DNA from: Sarcodiotheca gaudichaudii
Taxonomy: Eukaryota; Rhodophyta; Florideophyceae; Gigartinales; Solieriaceae
NCBI GenBank assembly: GCA_032355985.1
Contig: JAUKVZ010000006.1
Coordinates: forward strand, 62,001 to 126,000
Reading direction: 5' to 3'
Length of the DNA: 64,000 nucleotides
Below, piece after piece: positions 1 to 10,200 of the stretch; the first letter of the stretch is position 1; every line of letters begins with the position of its first letter. Below the pieces are notes generated by a model, which was not told the DNA's origin, made no database searches, and saw only the letters and a list, made by a program, of their open reading frames with translations. Made by a program: the position numbers and the translations under genes.

Positions 1-2
1 CA

Positions 3-1085
3 TCCGGAGGCACCAGGGGCGACGCCATGTCCGCCATGGATGCGGCGAATCTGATGACGATGGCTGGCGCATCCTCCATGTATCAGGCGGACCACAATGG
101 CTGGCTTGTAGGCGCCCCGGGCACCAGCGGCCGTGAACTATTAAATGACGCAAACGCTGCCGGGGGCGGCCTTGCCTTGGATGTCAGTGTGGTTCCAACG
201 CAGCCATTTGACTGGGCTTCGCCATTGATTCCCTATCTCGCGCCGAAGTACAACATCCCCCAGCGCCGAGATGAGCGCTTCGCACTGCTCAACGGAACCG
301 CAATCCCGGACTACAACGCGCCTGACTTTGATCCCCTTGATGTGGATCTGACGCCGAGCGGTGGCCCGCTTGCAGCATTTGCGGATCCTGCGCAGGATGA
401 AGTGTCTGTGCCCTATCTCGATTCTGTTTTGCCCGGCGGAATTGCAGGTACTGCATTCCAGCCACAACTTGCATACAGCTACATCGCCGCGAGGGAGTTT
501 CTCTGGAATGCTCGTCATCCGGGTGCCGGTTTGCACATACCTAGATGGGCAGGATCGAGTTTCTGGGGTGGTCCCGGAACGCTTTATCCAACATCGGCTG
601 TCGCCGCCGATCTCGCCCTTCCAGGTGCCTCCAGCCGAAACGGTCATCACCCTGCATATCGACCTTCCATACATCGTATTGGCGATCCAAGTGCGAAGGT
701 TTTCTTAGCTAATGGAACGCGCTATCAAGCAGAGAGTTTGGCTGCAATTGACCATGATGTGCAAGTGGCGGCGACCTTTGGAGGCGCATTTACAGATACC
801 GGTGCTTGGAATGTGCGATTCACGCGTACATGGCCGATGGGAAGCAACGCCGCAGGACAGGACATGTCAAGCATCAGCTTCCGCAGGGGAGGGACCGGAG
901 AGAACGCAATGGGCCATGTGATGTACTTCGACAATTCAATCGAATTGTTAACCATGCATGATGCCCGTCGGCCGGAGCGATGGGTTCCACGCGGAACCGC
1001 CCTGCGAATCGGGTCCATAGACGAATCGTTGCAACCGGAGTATGCCGACGAAGCGATTCTTCTTCAGTACATTCGCATGCCATAG
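3..1085 (+). CDS. Pseudopilin-like protein, 5' end outside window
   Basis: The frame is open to the left edge, so the real start is probably outside the window; the first in-window ATG is at 27. The visible 352 residues begin with a stretch like the post-helix part of planctomycete type II secretion pseudopilins (AANLMTMAGASSMYQADHNG). They end with HVMYFDNSIELL followed by DARRPERWVPRGT, a tail I associate with planctomycete prepilin-like (H-X9-DG type) proteins. The expected N-terminal prepilin methylation helix is not visible because it would lie upstream. Likely role: an exported pilin-like surface or secretion-associated protein. Base composition is less skewed than the genes that follow. 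Family assignment is by motif only; exact function unknown. Confidence 0.6.
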   Translation, partial: SGGTRGDAMSAMDAANLMTMAGASSMYQADHNGWLVGAPGTSGRELLNDANAAGGGLALDVSVVPTQPFDWASPLIPYLAPKYNIPQRRDERFALLNGTAIPDYNAPDFDPLDVDLTPSGGPLAAFADPAQDEVSVPYLDSVLPGGIAGTAFQPQLAYSYIAAREFLWNARHPGAGLHIPRWAGSSFWGGPGTLYPTSAVAADLALPGASSRNGHHPAYRPSIHRIGDPSAKVFLANGTRYQAESLAAIDHDVQVAATFGGAFTDTGAWNVRFTRTWPMGSNAAGQDMSSISFRRGGTGENAMGHVMYFDNSIELLTMHDARRPERWVPRGTALRIGSIDESLQPEYADEAILLQYIRMP

Positions 1086-1094
1086 GGACTTGCA

Positions 1095-2006
1095 TTGCCT
1101 GTGAATCGAAACACATCACACTGCGACACAGAAAAGTGGCGCCCCGCCCGGTGCGCGATACTTGCAAGCATTCTGTCATTGACTGCTGTAGGAACTGCGG
1201 TCGCCGGAACTCCATTGTTCGAAGACAGCTTCGAGACCTATGACTCCACCGGCGGCGCTCAACTACTCACGCCGCAGAGTGACTACACGAGCGATGCGCC
1301 GCAAGTAGTACATGTCATTTCGCTTAACCCGATCGACAGCCAGTCGCTCCGTCACGTCGGCGATTCTTCCGACGCATTTGAGTTCGATCTGTTTAGCTCA
1401 GTGTTTCCTGCGACCTACGGGCAATTCGAGTTTGAAGTGCGCATCACCGGCGAAAGCACTTACCAGATTGCCACTTCGGACACAGATAGCGGCTACTTCA
1501 ACGCGCGAATTGAATTTTCCGAAGGCAGCATCACGGTCTATCACGGAACGCTGCCGCGCCTTGAGATGACGTCGACTCTGACTGATGCGACATTCATTGA
1601 AGGAGAGGATTTCCGGATCGTAATTGAAGTGACCCGCCTGGGTGAACTCCTTGTGTTCAAAGATGACGTTCTCATTTTTGAGGGACTCGAAAACAACTTT
1701 GCGCAGTTCGGAATCCCCGGCCGCATTGGCCAGTGGGCAGTTTGGGCAAGCAGCGAGAACGACGGTTTCGTCGACGGCGCCGGTGACACACTCACCATTG
1801 ACAATGTCGAGATGATCGCCGCGCCGTGTCAGGAAGATCTCAGCGGCAATGGCGTCGTCAATGCGCTGGATCTTGCGACTCTTCTCAGCGACTGGGGCGT
1901 TTGCATCGAGCGTTTGGCGCCATGTCCGTCGGATCTCGACCACAACGGCATTGTGGGCGCGTCAGACATCGCCAATCTCCTGAGCGCATGGGGCGCCTGC
2001 CAGTAG
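1095..2006 (+). CDS. Secreted protein with C-terminal dockerin-like repeats
   Basis: A protein of 303 residues read from a TTG at 1095; a GTG at 1101 is an alternative and no strong ribosome site decides between them. A signal peptide is visible around residues 18-38 (ILASILSLTAVGTAVA). The middle (about 40-240) is rich in beta-type sequence and could be a LamG/concanavalin-like fold, but no motif proves this. The last 59 residues hold two dockerin-type repeats, DLSGNGVVNALDLATLLSDW and DLDHNGIVGASDIANLLSAW, the calcium-loop pattern typical of Phycisphaerae exported proteins. It starts 9 bases after the pseudopilin-like gene and may be co-transcribed with it. Role unknown, extracellular. Confidence 0.7.
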   Translation: MPVNRNTSHCDTEKWRPARCAILASILSLTAVGTAVAGTPLFEDSFETYDSTGGAQLLTPQSDYTSDAPQVVHVISLNPIDSQSLRHVGDSSDAFEFDLFSSVFPATYGQFEFEVRITGESTYQIATSDTDSGYFNARIEFSEGSITVYHGTLPRLEMTSTLTDATFIEGEDFRIVIEVTRLGELLVFKDDVLIFEGLENNFAQFGIPGRIGQWAVWASSENDGFVDGAGDTLTIDNVEMIAAPCQEDLSGNGVVNALDLATLLSDWGVCIERLAPCPSDLDHNGIVGASDIANLLSAWGACQ

Positions 2007-2047
2007 GGGGGCGCCAATACGCGCAAGCCACCAGCGCGCACAACGCC

Positions 2048-2272
2048 TCACTTCCCCCGCCCACCAGTCAACTTCTCATGCCGAACCTCGCGCATCCGAT
2101 CAATATCATCAAACGTCAAATCAGCGCCTGACGTCCGATCCGACCGCGCCCCGCCCGCGGCTTCATCCTGCGCACACCCACCAACACCAGCCCACACAAA
2201 ACTCACCCCCGCGCAAACAAGCGCCCAAGCCGCCACACGCACACAAGCTGCTCCCAATCGGCCCCTCATCAT
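2048..2272 (-). CDS. Small putative lipoprotein
   Basis: A 74-residue protein. The ATG at 2272 is chosen because an AAGGAGG ribosome site sits 5 bases upstream. The N-terminus is a basic, hydrophobic signal sequence ending in VGGC followed by AQDEAAGG, which fits a lipobox with the lipidated cysteine near residue 33. The mature part is about 40 hydrophilic residues (DDIDRMREVRHEK) with no recognised domain. It stands alone between a plus-strand and a minus-strand gene. Probably a small envelope lipoprotein of unknown function; the good ribosome site and signal argue that it is real. Confidence 0.55.
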   Translation of the reverse strand: MMRGRLGAACVRVAAWALVCAGVSFVWAGVGGCAQDEAAGGARSDRTSGADLTFDDIDRMREVRHEKLTGGRGK

Positions 2273-2350
2273 CACGGCCTCCTTCCATCAGCACGCGGCT
2301 GACCGAAAGATTCTAGACGTGCACACGCTCCGAAAGCCCGAGCACCCGCG

Positions 2351-2926
2351 CTAGTCATTCTGGCCGACAGCCACATTCCCAACACCAACCGGATTCACCG
2401 GCTGCGGCGGATTGATCCCCTGCGCGCAGTTCGCCAGGATCTCATTCAGAGCCTGAAGACGAGCTGTCAACTGCTCCAGCCTGCTTCGTAGACCATCAAT
2501 CCGTGATTGCCACCGACTCGCCATCGTGCCCGCGGCCGCCATCCCCGCGGCAAACGCGCCGGCAAGCGCCACGAGCAGGAACATCCCCAGCGGGTTCGCC
2601 GAAGCCAGCGCGATGAAGGCGGCCGCCAGCGAAAGCGCTACGCCCATCAGAAACAACGCCAACATCGAAAGATGAAACGCCTTCTGACGCTGAGCCTCAC
2701 GCAGTTCATCCGACACTTCACGCATCATCGCCAGAATCTGACCACGCTGCGAAGCCGCATCGGCGCAACTCGTCGGCATCTGCGGCATCTCAAACGGCGT
2801 CGAGGGCGGCAGATCAAACACCCCCGCGAAGAAGTTCAACATGTACGTGATAAGCACGCCGGCAAGAATGAACAAAGCCACCGAACCCGCAATGACAATC
2901 GCAGCGATGATGGTCGCAGGATCCAT
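2351..2926 (-). CDS. Membrane protein with C-terminal coiled coil
   Basis: A 191-residue protein starting at the ATG at 2926 (MDPATIIAAIVIAG), preceded by GAGGTG; a GTG at 2938 would add four residues. One transmembrane helix lies near residues 5-30, and two more near 85-135 (LSMLALFLMGVALSLAAAF and FLLVALAGAFAAGMAAAG). Between them and after them are heptad-like helices (REVSDELREAQRQ; RIDGLRSRLEQLTARLQALNEIL). The C-terminus is Pro/Val/Gly-rich. No family was recognised. The architecture suggests a small integral membrane protein with a cytoplasmic coiled coil; role unknown. Confidence 0.6.
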   Translation of the reverse strand: MDPATIIAAIVIAGSVALFILAGVLITYMLNFFAGVFDLPPSTPFEMPQMPTSCADAASQRGQILAMMREVSDELREAQRQKAFHLSMLALFLMGVALSLAAAFIALASANPLGMFLLVALAGAFAAGMAAAGTMASRWQSRIDGLRSRLEQLTARLQALNEILANCAQGINPPQPVNPVGVGNVAVGQND

Positions 2927-3125
2927 CTCACACCTCACTTCACAAGCCGCGGCTCAACACCGCCTCACGCCCGCACGAACCACCCGCGCACACCGAGCGC
3001 AAAGCGACACCCCCCAGGCCGCACACAACCCGACAATCCTCCGACGCCAACCCCTCCGCGCCCAGCGCCAAATGGCCCATTCCAAGACACGAAGGGGATG
3101 AGTAGGGGAGGCTGATTGATTTGCA

Positions 3126-3131
3126 TATCAT
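3126..3131 (+). promoter_or_regulatory. -10-like TATCAT 6 nt before ATG
   Basis: TATCAT lies exactly 6 bases before the start of the first TPR gene. There is no purine-rich ribosome site, so the mRNA is probably leaderless. The same arrangement precedes the paralogue at 5092. No convincing -35 box was seen. Confidence 0.45.
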
Positions 3132-3137
3132 GCAGTC

Positions 3138-4994
3138 ATGCAACTCAGCAGCCGCAAGCCCACAAGCATCCGTCTCTTCCTTGCCGCACTGTTCATCATG
3201 CTCGCGCCCGCGATCCTCATCGCAGCGCCTGATCAGCCAGCAGATCCATTCGATCGACCCGAAATCCAGGCGATCACCGAAGAGCTCATGATCGAGTTGT
3301 GGCGCATGGAGTCCTACGACAACAATGCGCTGACAGGCGTCGGCATCACACTCGAAACGGCGCCCGAGCGGCTGCACATGGCGAACTCCAGCGCCCGTGC
3401 GCTCGTTGTCCTGCAATTAATCGAAGGCAAGGAGCCGCAGGACCTGCTCACGGAGCTTCGTGAAACGAAACGCATCGATCATCTCATCAAACTCATCGAT
3501 CAGACCAGACACCGTGAAGGCTATGACCAGTTCGACATCGCCATGATGCGATTCAGTCTTGCCAACCTCGCCCACGATGACGCCGTGATCACTGAGTCGA
3601 TCGAGGAACTCATCACCATCGATCCTGATGGGCTCGATGGCCCCTATTGGCTCGGTCTGCAGGAGCTTGAGGAAGGCCGCGCAGTCGAAGCGCGAAGCCG
3701 GTACGAAGCGCTCCTGCAACACAAAGACCTCGATGCGCCCTTCCGCGCACACATCCTCAACAACATCGGCCTCTCCTTCGCGCTCGAACGCAAATACGAA
3801 AAGGCCGAGACGTACTACCTCGACGCCGAATCAATCCTGGACGACCTCGAACATTTCACCGGTGCAGCGGCCGTCGCAATCAATCTGGGCCTCGTGTGCG
3901 AACATCGAGGCGAATACGAACAGGCGATCGATCGATTCGATGAAGCGCTGAAACTCAACCATTCCTGCGGCAACCGAGTCGATCAGATCCGCGATCTCAT
4001 GTACCTCGCCCTTGCGCATGACAAGGCAGGCGATCCATACACGGCCATGGAACTGTGCCAGGTCGCCATGAAGGCGTGCGAAACGTTTGAAATGCCCATC
4101 TCGGAGATCGCCGCCACAATCACCTATGCAGACATCCTGACAAATGCGTTCGAAACCGAAGAAGCGATCGACGCGCTCAACGATGTCATTCGAACCGCGC
4201 AAACAATCGGACTCGAACTCGCCGAAGCCGACGCCAAACTCAGAATCGCTGACATCCTGCTCGATGAGGGCGATGTCCATGAAGGCGACCGACTCGCAAA
4301 GCAGGCGCTCGAAGTCTTCAAGCAGCACGACGAACAGGACGGCATCGCTGCCGCATACGTGCGCGTGGGGTTCGCGGCCTTCAGGCAATCCGACACACAG
4401 ACGGCCTTCGACCTGCTCACGAAAGCCCGCGCAATCCATGAATCGCTCGATGATCGCGCACAACTCGCGACCGATCATCTCGGACTCGCGCACATCACCA
4501 ACGCCATGGGCGACCCCGATGCGGCAGAACGCCACTTCCGCAGCGCCGTCAAGCTGCAGCTCGAAGTCAATGACATCGAACATGCCTCCGAGGCATACGC
4601 ACATCTCGCCGGATTCTACGAGCGCCAGAGCCGCATGGACGACGCCATCAACGCGGCACAAAGCGCATGCGATCTCTTCGACGAATCAGATCCTTCCGCC
4701 CTCGCCCGACAGCAACTCATCCTCGTCACCTATCTCAACAAAGATGAGCAGCACAAGCGCGCCAAAGAGATCGCCGAAGCCGCGCTCACACACGCCGAGG
4801 CAGACCAGTTCCAGCAGGGCATCGCCCGCATCTGCACACTGCTCGGCGAAATCAACATCGAACTGAACGACTTCGCCGACGCATGCCGCCACCTCAAACG
4901 CGCCATCGCTATGTACAACAACTTCGACGCCGCATTCGCCGCGGCAGAAGTCCAGAGCCTCCTCGACTCCCTCCCCGACGGCGCCTGCCCCTGA
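3138..4994 (+). CDS. Exported TPR-repeat protein, first of a tandem pair
   Basis: A 618-residue protein with a signal peptide at about residues 1-30 (LFLAALFIMLAPAILIAA). The rest is made of tetratricopeptide repeats, for example residues of the type NNIGLSFALERKYEKAETYYLDAE and AINLGLVCEHRGEYEQAIDRFDEAL, with the A-x-x-x-G-x-x-x-x-A spacing of TPRs across most of the length. It has exactly the same length as the next gene and aligns with it from end to end, so the two are a tandem duplication. TPRs scaffold protein-protein contacts; the partner is unknown. Probably periplasmic. The start is fixed by the signal peptide. Confidence 0.8.
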   Translation: MQLSSRKPTSIRLFLAALFIMLAPAILIAAPDQPADPFDRPEIQAITEELMIELWRMESYDNNALTGVGITLETAPERLHMANSSARALVVLQLIEGKEPQDLLTELRETKRIDHLIKLIDQTRHREGYDQFDIAMMRFSLANLAHDDAVITESIEELITIDPDGLDGPYWLGLQELEEGRAVEARSRYEALLQHKDLDAPFRAHILNNIGLSFALERKYEKAETYYLDAESILDDLEHFTGAAAVAINLGLVCEHRGEYEQAIDRFDEALKLNHSCGNRVDQIRDLMYLALAHDKAGDPYTAMELCQVAMKACETFEMPISEIAATITYADILTNAFETEEAIDALNDVIRTAQTIGLELAEADAKLRIADILLDEGDVHEGDRLAKQALEVFKQHDEQDGIAAAYVRVGFAAFRQSDTQTAFDLLTKARAIHESLDDRAQLATDHLGLAHITNAMGDPDAAERHFRSAVKLQLEVNDIEHASEAYAHLAGFYERQSRMDDAINAAQSACDLFDESDPSALARQQLILVTYLNKDEQHKRAKEIAEAALTHAEADQFQQGIARICTLLGEINIELNDFADACRHLKRAIAMYNNFDAAFAAAEVQSLLDSLPDGACP

Positions 4995-5079
4995 CCCCGC
5001 GCCCACTAGCGCCCGCTCATGGACGCCGTACCGCAGCGATGCGAGTGGTTTTAATAACAGGTTTCGCCGCCGCATCGCA

Positions 5080-5085
5080 TATCAT
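5080..5085 (+). promoter_or_regulatory. -10-like TATCAT 6 nt before ATG
   Basis: TATCAT lies exactly 6 bases before the ATG at 5092, as for the upstream paralogue. This part of the flank was duplicated along with the gene or is under selection. No Shine-Dalgarno sequence is present. Confidence 0.45.
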
Positions 5086-5091
5086 CGAGGC

Positions 5092-6948
5092 ATGCTCATC
5101 CAACGCCGCAAGCCAGCGATCGCCTGCGCACTTCTCGCCGCATTAATGGCCCATGCGCCCTCGCTCATCGCAGCGCCGCCGGATGAGCAAGCAGACGCCG
5201 CGTCCCAATCCGATCACGGTGCGCTGGTCGAAGATCTGGCCAGCGAACTGTGGCGCATGGAGACCTACGACGACGACGCACTCACAGGCATCGGTGTCAC
5301 ACTTGAGAGCGCGCCGGAAAGGCTCACTGTGGCGCGCACATGCGCCCGCGCGCTCGTCGACTTGCAGATCCAGATCGGCGCCAACCCGCAGTCCCTGGTC
5401 ACCAACTTCCGCGAAACGCGCAGCGTCAATCATCTCATCGACCTCATCGACCAGCGCATCGCACAGGCTCCGCCCAACCTGGTCGAGTTGCACTGGCTGC
5501 GCGCGAAGACCGCAGATCTCGGTTTCAATGACACTGCGGCTACCGACTCCATCAACGCCATCCTCGCACTCGATCCGAACAATGCTGAAGCTGCCCTCTG
5601 GCTGGGCGTCTTTGACCTGAGCGAAGGCCGCCCCGCCGAAGCCCGCGCGCGCTTTGAAGCCCTCCTGAATCGCCCAAGTATCGAAGAATTCTTCCGCGCG
5701 CGTCTTCTCAACAACATCGGTCTCTCCTTTGCGCTCGAAGACGACTTCAAGGGCGCCGAAGGATACTACGTCGATGCGGAAACCATCATGTTCGGGCTCG
5801 CTCTACCGGCGAACGAATCTTCCACAGCAGTGAACCTCGGATTTGTCAGTGAACAGCGGGGCGACTACGAGAGCGCTCTCGAGTACTACGAGAAAGCACT
5901 CTGGCTCAATCAGTCCTGCGAGAACCTGATGGACCAGATCGGCGACTTCCTCTCTCTGGCCGCCATCCATACTGCGCGAGGCGATCGACGCATGGCGTTC
6001 CGCATGTGCAGCAATGCGCTCTCGATCTGTATGGAACTCCGGCTTCCAGTCTCTGAGATCATCACTCTTTTCCAGTCTGCAGATCTCTTGCGAGCCAACC
6101 ATGAGTACGAGAGAGCGACAGAGGTGCTCGAGCGTGCACTTCAATCTGCGGAGTTGATCGGGCTCGAAGCAGCTGCCGCAGACGCAAGGCTCAGACTCGC
6201 CGATCTCAGGCTGGAAAACGGCGAGGTCGAAAACGCCATCGAAATCCTGAACCAGGCCATGGCCGTCTTCGAGAAACAAGAAAACACAGCCAAAGTCGCA
6301 TCCGCCCGCTACTTGCTTGGTTATGCGGCGTACATACAAGGCGACGTGCAGGGAGCGCTCGAAAGCCTGCTGAAGGCGAAAGCACTGCACGAGAAACTCG
6401 GGGATCGCGCCAACCTTACAAGAGACGATCTCGCGCTGGGGCGGGTTCACGAAGCGCTGGGCGATGCCGAGGCTGCCGAGCGACATTATGTCGGTGCGAT
6501 CGAGATGCTTCGGGAACTGAATGCACGCGAAGATCTGGCAGCCGCATACAGGCGTCTATCGATCTTCTATGACGAATGCGGCCGGCTCACTGATGCAATC
6601 GACATGGCAAGAAGAGCGCGCGATCAATATGAGGATCTCGCCGATGTCTATTCCCTCGCGATCATGTCGATCACGCTTTCCATGTTACTTTCAGACGATG
6701 AGCAGTTTGAGCGGGCGGAAGTGCAGGCTCACAAGGCGTTGGCGCTCTTCGAAGTCGAGGGGCAGCGAGTAGATGTCGCAATTGCCCACGCCCAACTCGG
6801 AGACCTGAAAAGTTGGCAAGTTGATTACTCAGGCGCTTGCACACACTGGTTGCAAGCGCTCGCCATCTACGAAGAGATCGGTCATGACGATGGAGCGAGC
6901 GCAATGCGCCTTGCCATCAAATCACTTCCAGCCAACGCCTGCCCCTGA
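5092..6948 (+). CDS. Exported TPR-repeat protein, second of a tandem pair
   Basis: A 618-residue paralogue of the gene at 3138. It shares the N-terminal signal peptide (ACALLAALMAHAPSLIAA), the block ELWRMETYDDDALTGIGVTL near residue 50, multiple TPR units (NNIGLSFALEDDFKGAEGYY; VNLGFVSEQRGDYESALEYY) and the C-terminal ending NACP. The bases after the stop (gaccccgcgcc) also match those after the first copy. The second half is less C-rich than the first copy, so the two differ in codon use. Probably periplasmic scaffold; function unknown. Each copy has its own predicted -10 element, so they need not form one transcript. Confidence 0.8.
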   Translation: MLIQRRKPAIACALLAALMAHAPSLIAAPPDEQADAASQSDHGALVEDLASELWRMETYDDDALTGIGVTLESAPERLTVARTCARALVDLQIQIGANPQSLVTNFRETRSVNHLIDLIDQRIAQAPPNLVELHWLRAKTADLGFNDTAATDSINAILALDPNNAEAALWLGVFDLSEGRPAEARARFEALLNRPSIEEFFRARLLNNIGLSFALEDDFKGAEGYYVDAETIMFGLALPANESSTAVNLGFVSEQRGDYESALEYYEKALWLNQSCENLMDQIGDFLSLAAIHTARGDRRMAFRMCSNALSICMELRLPVSEIITLFQSADLLRANHEYERATEVLERALQSAELIGLEAAAADARLRLADLRLENGEVENAIEILNQAMAVFEKQENTAKVASARYLLGYAAYIQGDVQGALESLLKAKALHEKLGDRANLTRDDLALGRVHEALGDAEAAERHYVGAIEMLRELNAREDLAAAYRRLSIFYDECGRLTDAIDMARRARDQYEDLADVYSLAIMSITLSMLLSDDEQFERAEVQAHKALALFEVEGQRVDVAIAHAQLGDLKSWQVDYSGACTHWLQALAIYEEIGHDDGASAMRLAIKSLPANACP

Positions 6949-7044
6949 CCCCGCGCCCGCAAGCGCCCGCCTATTCAAATAGACCACCCACCCCACGCGC
7001 GTTCACACAAGCGCGAACACCCCACAAAAGTTCAAAACAAAAAA

Positions 7045-7060
7045 CACTGCAAATGCAGTG
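7045..7060. terminator. Short hairpin after the TPR gene
   Basis: CACTGC-AAAT-GCAGTG forms a perfect 6-bp stem with a 4-base loop about 100 bases after the TPR stop codon, followed by only ATTT. It could be a weak terminator or a processing site. The rest of 6949-7215 is AC-rich and holds no gene that I can support. Confidence 0.3.
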
Positions 7061-7215
7061 ATTTCGCACACTTACGCGTTGCGCAGACCCCCCGTTCCGT
7101 CACTCAATAAAGAGCGGGCGCACATATCGCGCGCTCACAACACACAAGGCCCGCATCCCCCGGTAGGGGAGGGCCGCGAGAGGACGAGAAGCAGCCAACG
7201 CCGGAGCGAATCAAC

Positions 7216-10200
7216 ATGCAGCGTCACATCCGCACAAACGCAGCGCAAGAAACGAGTTACATCAATCCGAGCGCGTCAACCCCGAAACGCTCGCCCGCCC
7301 TGTCCCGCCTCCGCAAAGCCGCGGCCGCACCATTCCTCCCACTCGCCCTCCTGCCCATCGCCCTCCTCGCTGGCCTGCCGACATCCGCCCTCGCCGATGA
7401 CCCGCCGCCCGACGACCCGCCATTCGACGAATCCGTCCCCATCATCGAATCAACCGCCGACCTCAACCTCGACGGCAGCTGGGACTACTTCGAACATCAC
7501 ATCGCGCCCATCGACGATCCCCAGGCCTTCGGCCAGGTCGTCGTCCTCGGCAGCGCCACCGGCCCCGAACTCTTCACACTCACATCAGACGCAGCCGCCG
7601 ATCTCTTCGGCGCCTCAGCCGCAAGCGCCGGCGACTGGAACGACGACGGCATCCAGGACATCGCCGTCTGCGCACCCCTCCGCCTCACCGAGCAAACCCC
7701 AACCCCCGAAGACCCCAACCCACTCGCCTGCGAAGGCGCCGTCATCATCCACTCCGGTGACACCGGCGCCCCACTGACAACCCTCACCATCCCACCCAAC
7801 GAAACCTTCGCCCTCGCCGCCATCCCGAAGGAAGGCGACTACCCGCTTGGCGATGCGGATGTGCGCATCGCCAGCACATTCCGCGATTCCCGCGGCCACT
7901 TCTACTCCCGCGCACGCCATTACGAATCAACCACCGGCGACATCGAATGGGAACAACCCATCGAAGATCTCATCCCCGCGCTCTACGCCGGAGATCTCAA
8001 CTACGACGAAAGCGTCGATGTCGCAGACCTTGAAGTGCTCCTGCTTCGAATGGGCGCCCAAATCCAAAGCGCCATCTACGGCGACCTCAACCTCGACGGC
8101 GTCATCAACGCCGCAGACATCACACACCTCGTCTCCATCATCGGCGCGCCCGACGCATCAGAACTGGCGCCCTACGGCCAACTCGAATCGCTGTCCCCCG
8201 AAGACACCATCGCCATCCTCGGCCACGGAACCTCAAGCGCCACATTCGTCGCCCCCGTCGACCCGTCATGGTCTCCCTGCCAGGAACTTTTCCGCAGGTT
8301 CGGTGTGAACTGCGGCGGCGGAATCCCCGGCGGTCAATCAGTCGGCGCGCCGGGCGATCCGGGCGCCACCGACGGCGACGGAGGAGGAGGCAACAACGAC
8401 GGACAGAATGGCGGAGGAGACGACGGCGGCGATGACGACGGTGATGGAGATGATGATGACGATGCGGACTGCTCAGTCAGAATCGTCGGTATTCCGGCCT
8501 CTGGTTTCCTGGGTCTCCCGTTCATTCCATCCGAGGACGAGCCGTTCACTCTCTACCTCGCTGCCATCGGCGCGCCTGCAAGCGACACCGGCGTCTACAC
8601 ATGGAGCGTGAGCCGATTTGAGTATGAAGCCGAGGAAGAGACATGCGCAATTCAGATCACCGATCTCAACGATTTCAACGTCGCCGTGTCTTACTCCGTC
8701 ACGACCGAGGATGGATACTGCGCTGAAACAGCAAACGAGTCAGTCATACCGGTGGTAGCCCTGCTGCACGCTGATTACGACCGCGATGGAGAGATCTCCG
8801 TTGCAGATGACGATTTGAAGGATGATTTGGAAAGCGGCCCACCGCGCGCCGGTCTTGTCACGATGATCAACGACGAGGACGCTGATGGCGATGGCGTTCC
8901 AAACTTCGCCGACGGGCTCGTCCCATCAGACATCGACGATGACGATCACGAAGGCGACCGAATAGGTCGTGAACACTTCATCAAACTGGAATTGTCGCTA
9001 CATGAAATTCCGGAACTCGACGAGAAGCACATCTACTTCAGTTACGACGGATCCAATCCGGCGCTGATCCAGGAACACACTGACCCCGAGACTGGCCAGA
9101 TCACCTACGCGCCAGAGTTGGGAGGGTTGCGAATCTGGACGGACGACATCTTTGATGGTTCGGAGACGAGCCGTATGGCCGAAGACGTCATTGATGGGGG
9201 TCATTACGTCGCGCCCAATCGGCACTATACGCCCGAGCAACTGGGGATCAACGACTCCCCGGAGGGCAAGACAATCACGCTCTGGGCAGAACCCATCGCT
9301 CCGACTTCATCACTCGCCGGCCTGCATGTGCAGGCGACGGTGGCGGAAACCGGGGCCTCGGATTTCATGTCATTCACGCTCTTCAAACTTGGGTTCGATC
9401 AAGTCGGAGATAACGGACAGATTGGGTCGGTCGATGCGCCGTGGATTTCGTTCCCCACTCCCATCATCGAGTCTCCGACGATCGAACTGTCGGATCCATA
9501 CTTCGATGCTCAGAGGGAGATGATCCTCGCCGACCTCACGATCGCCGGCACGATCGATGACCGTGTCGCGCAACTTATTGAAAACGCTGCGACTCCCGAA
9601 ATCGAAGTCCAGCTTAACGGCGAACCACTGCGCATCGGCGGCGTTGAGCCATCCGGCCCGATCACCGTGGCGGCCAGCGTGTCCCACGGCGCGCCGGATC
9701 CGTCATCGATTCTCGAGCCGTTTCCGACGACCGCCTCATTTTCGGCGTTGTTCACCGGTGTTCAGGTGCAGCCGGGCGTGAACTCCATTGAACTCTTCGC
9801 AAAGAATGCATACGGCCTCACGGGCTTTGCCAGACGCGGCATCCAGATCACAGTTGATCGCAAGGACGTCTCGCTCGAAATCACTTCCGGCGGCTCGGGC
9901 TACGACGGTCTTTCCGAGACAATCACCGCGACGCTGAACATCGGTGACGATCCACCAATCATCGAGCAGCTTCATGCGGATCCGGAGGCGCCGCACATCT
10001 ATCGCGGCGGACCCTTCGATCAATTCATCATCGAACTGCCCGAGCCCTTAGGAGGCGTTGGTCTGGCTCTCCTGGGAGAAGGCGGGGAAATCGACATGCT
10101 CGATCCCTTCACGCGTGATGAGTTTGACGTGACAACATGGCATCCGGATCTGCCGGGCGCCGCCGGGGTCCGCGAATTCACCATCGTCGAAAGCGCGAAC

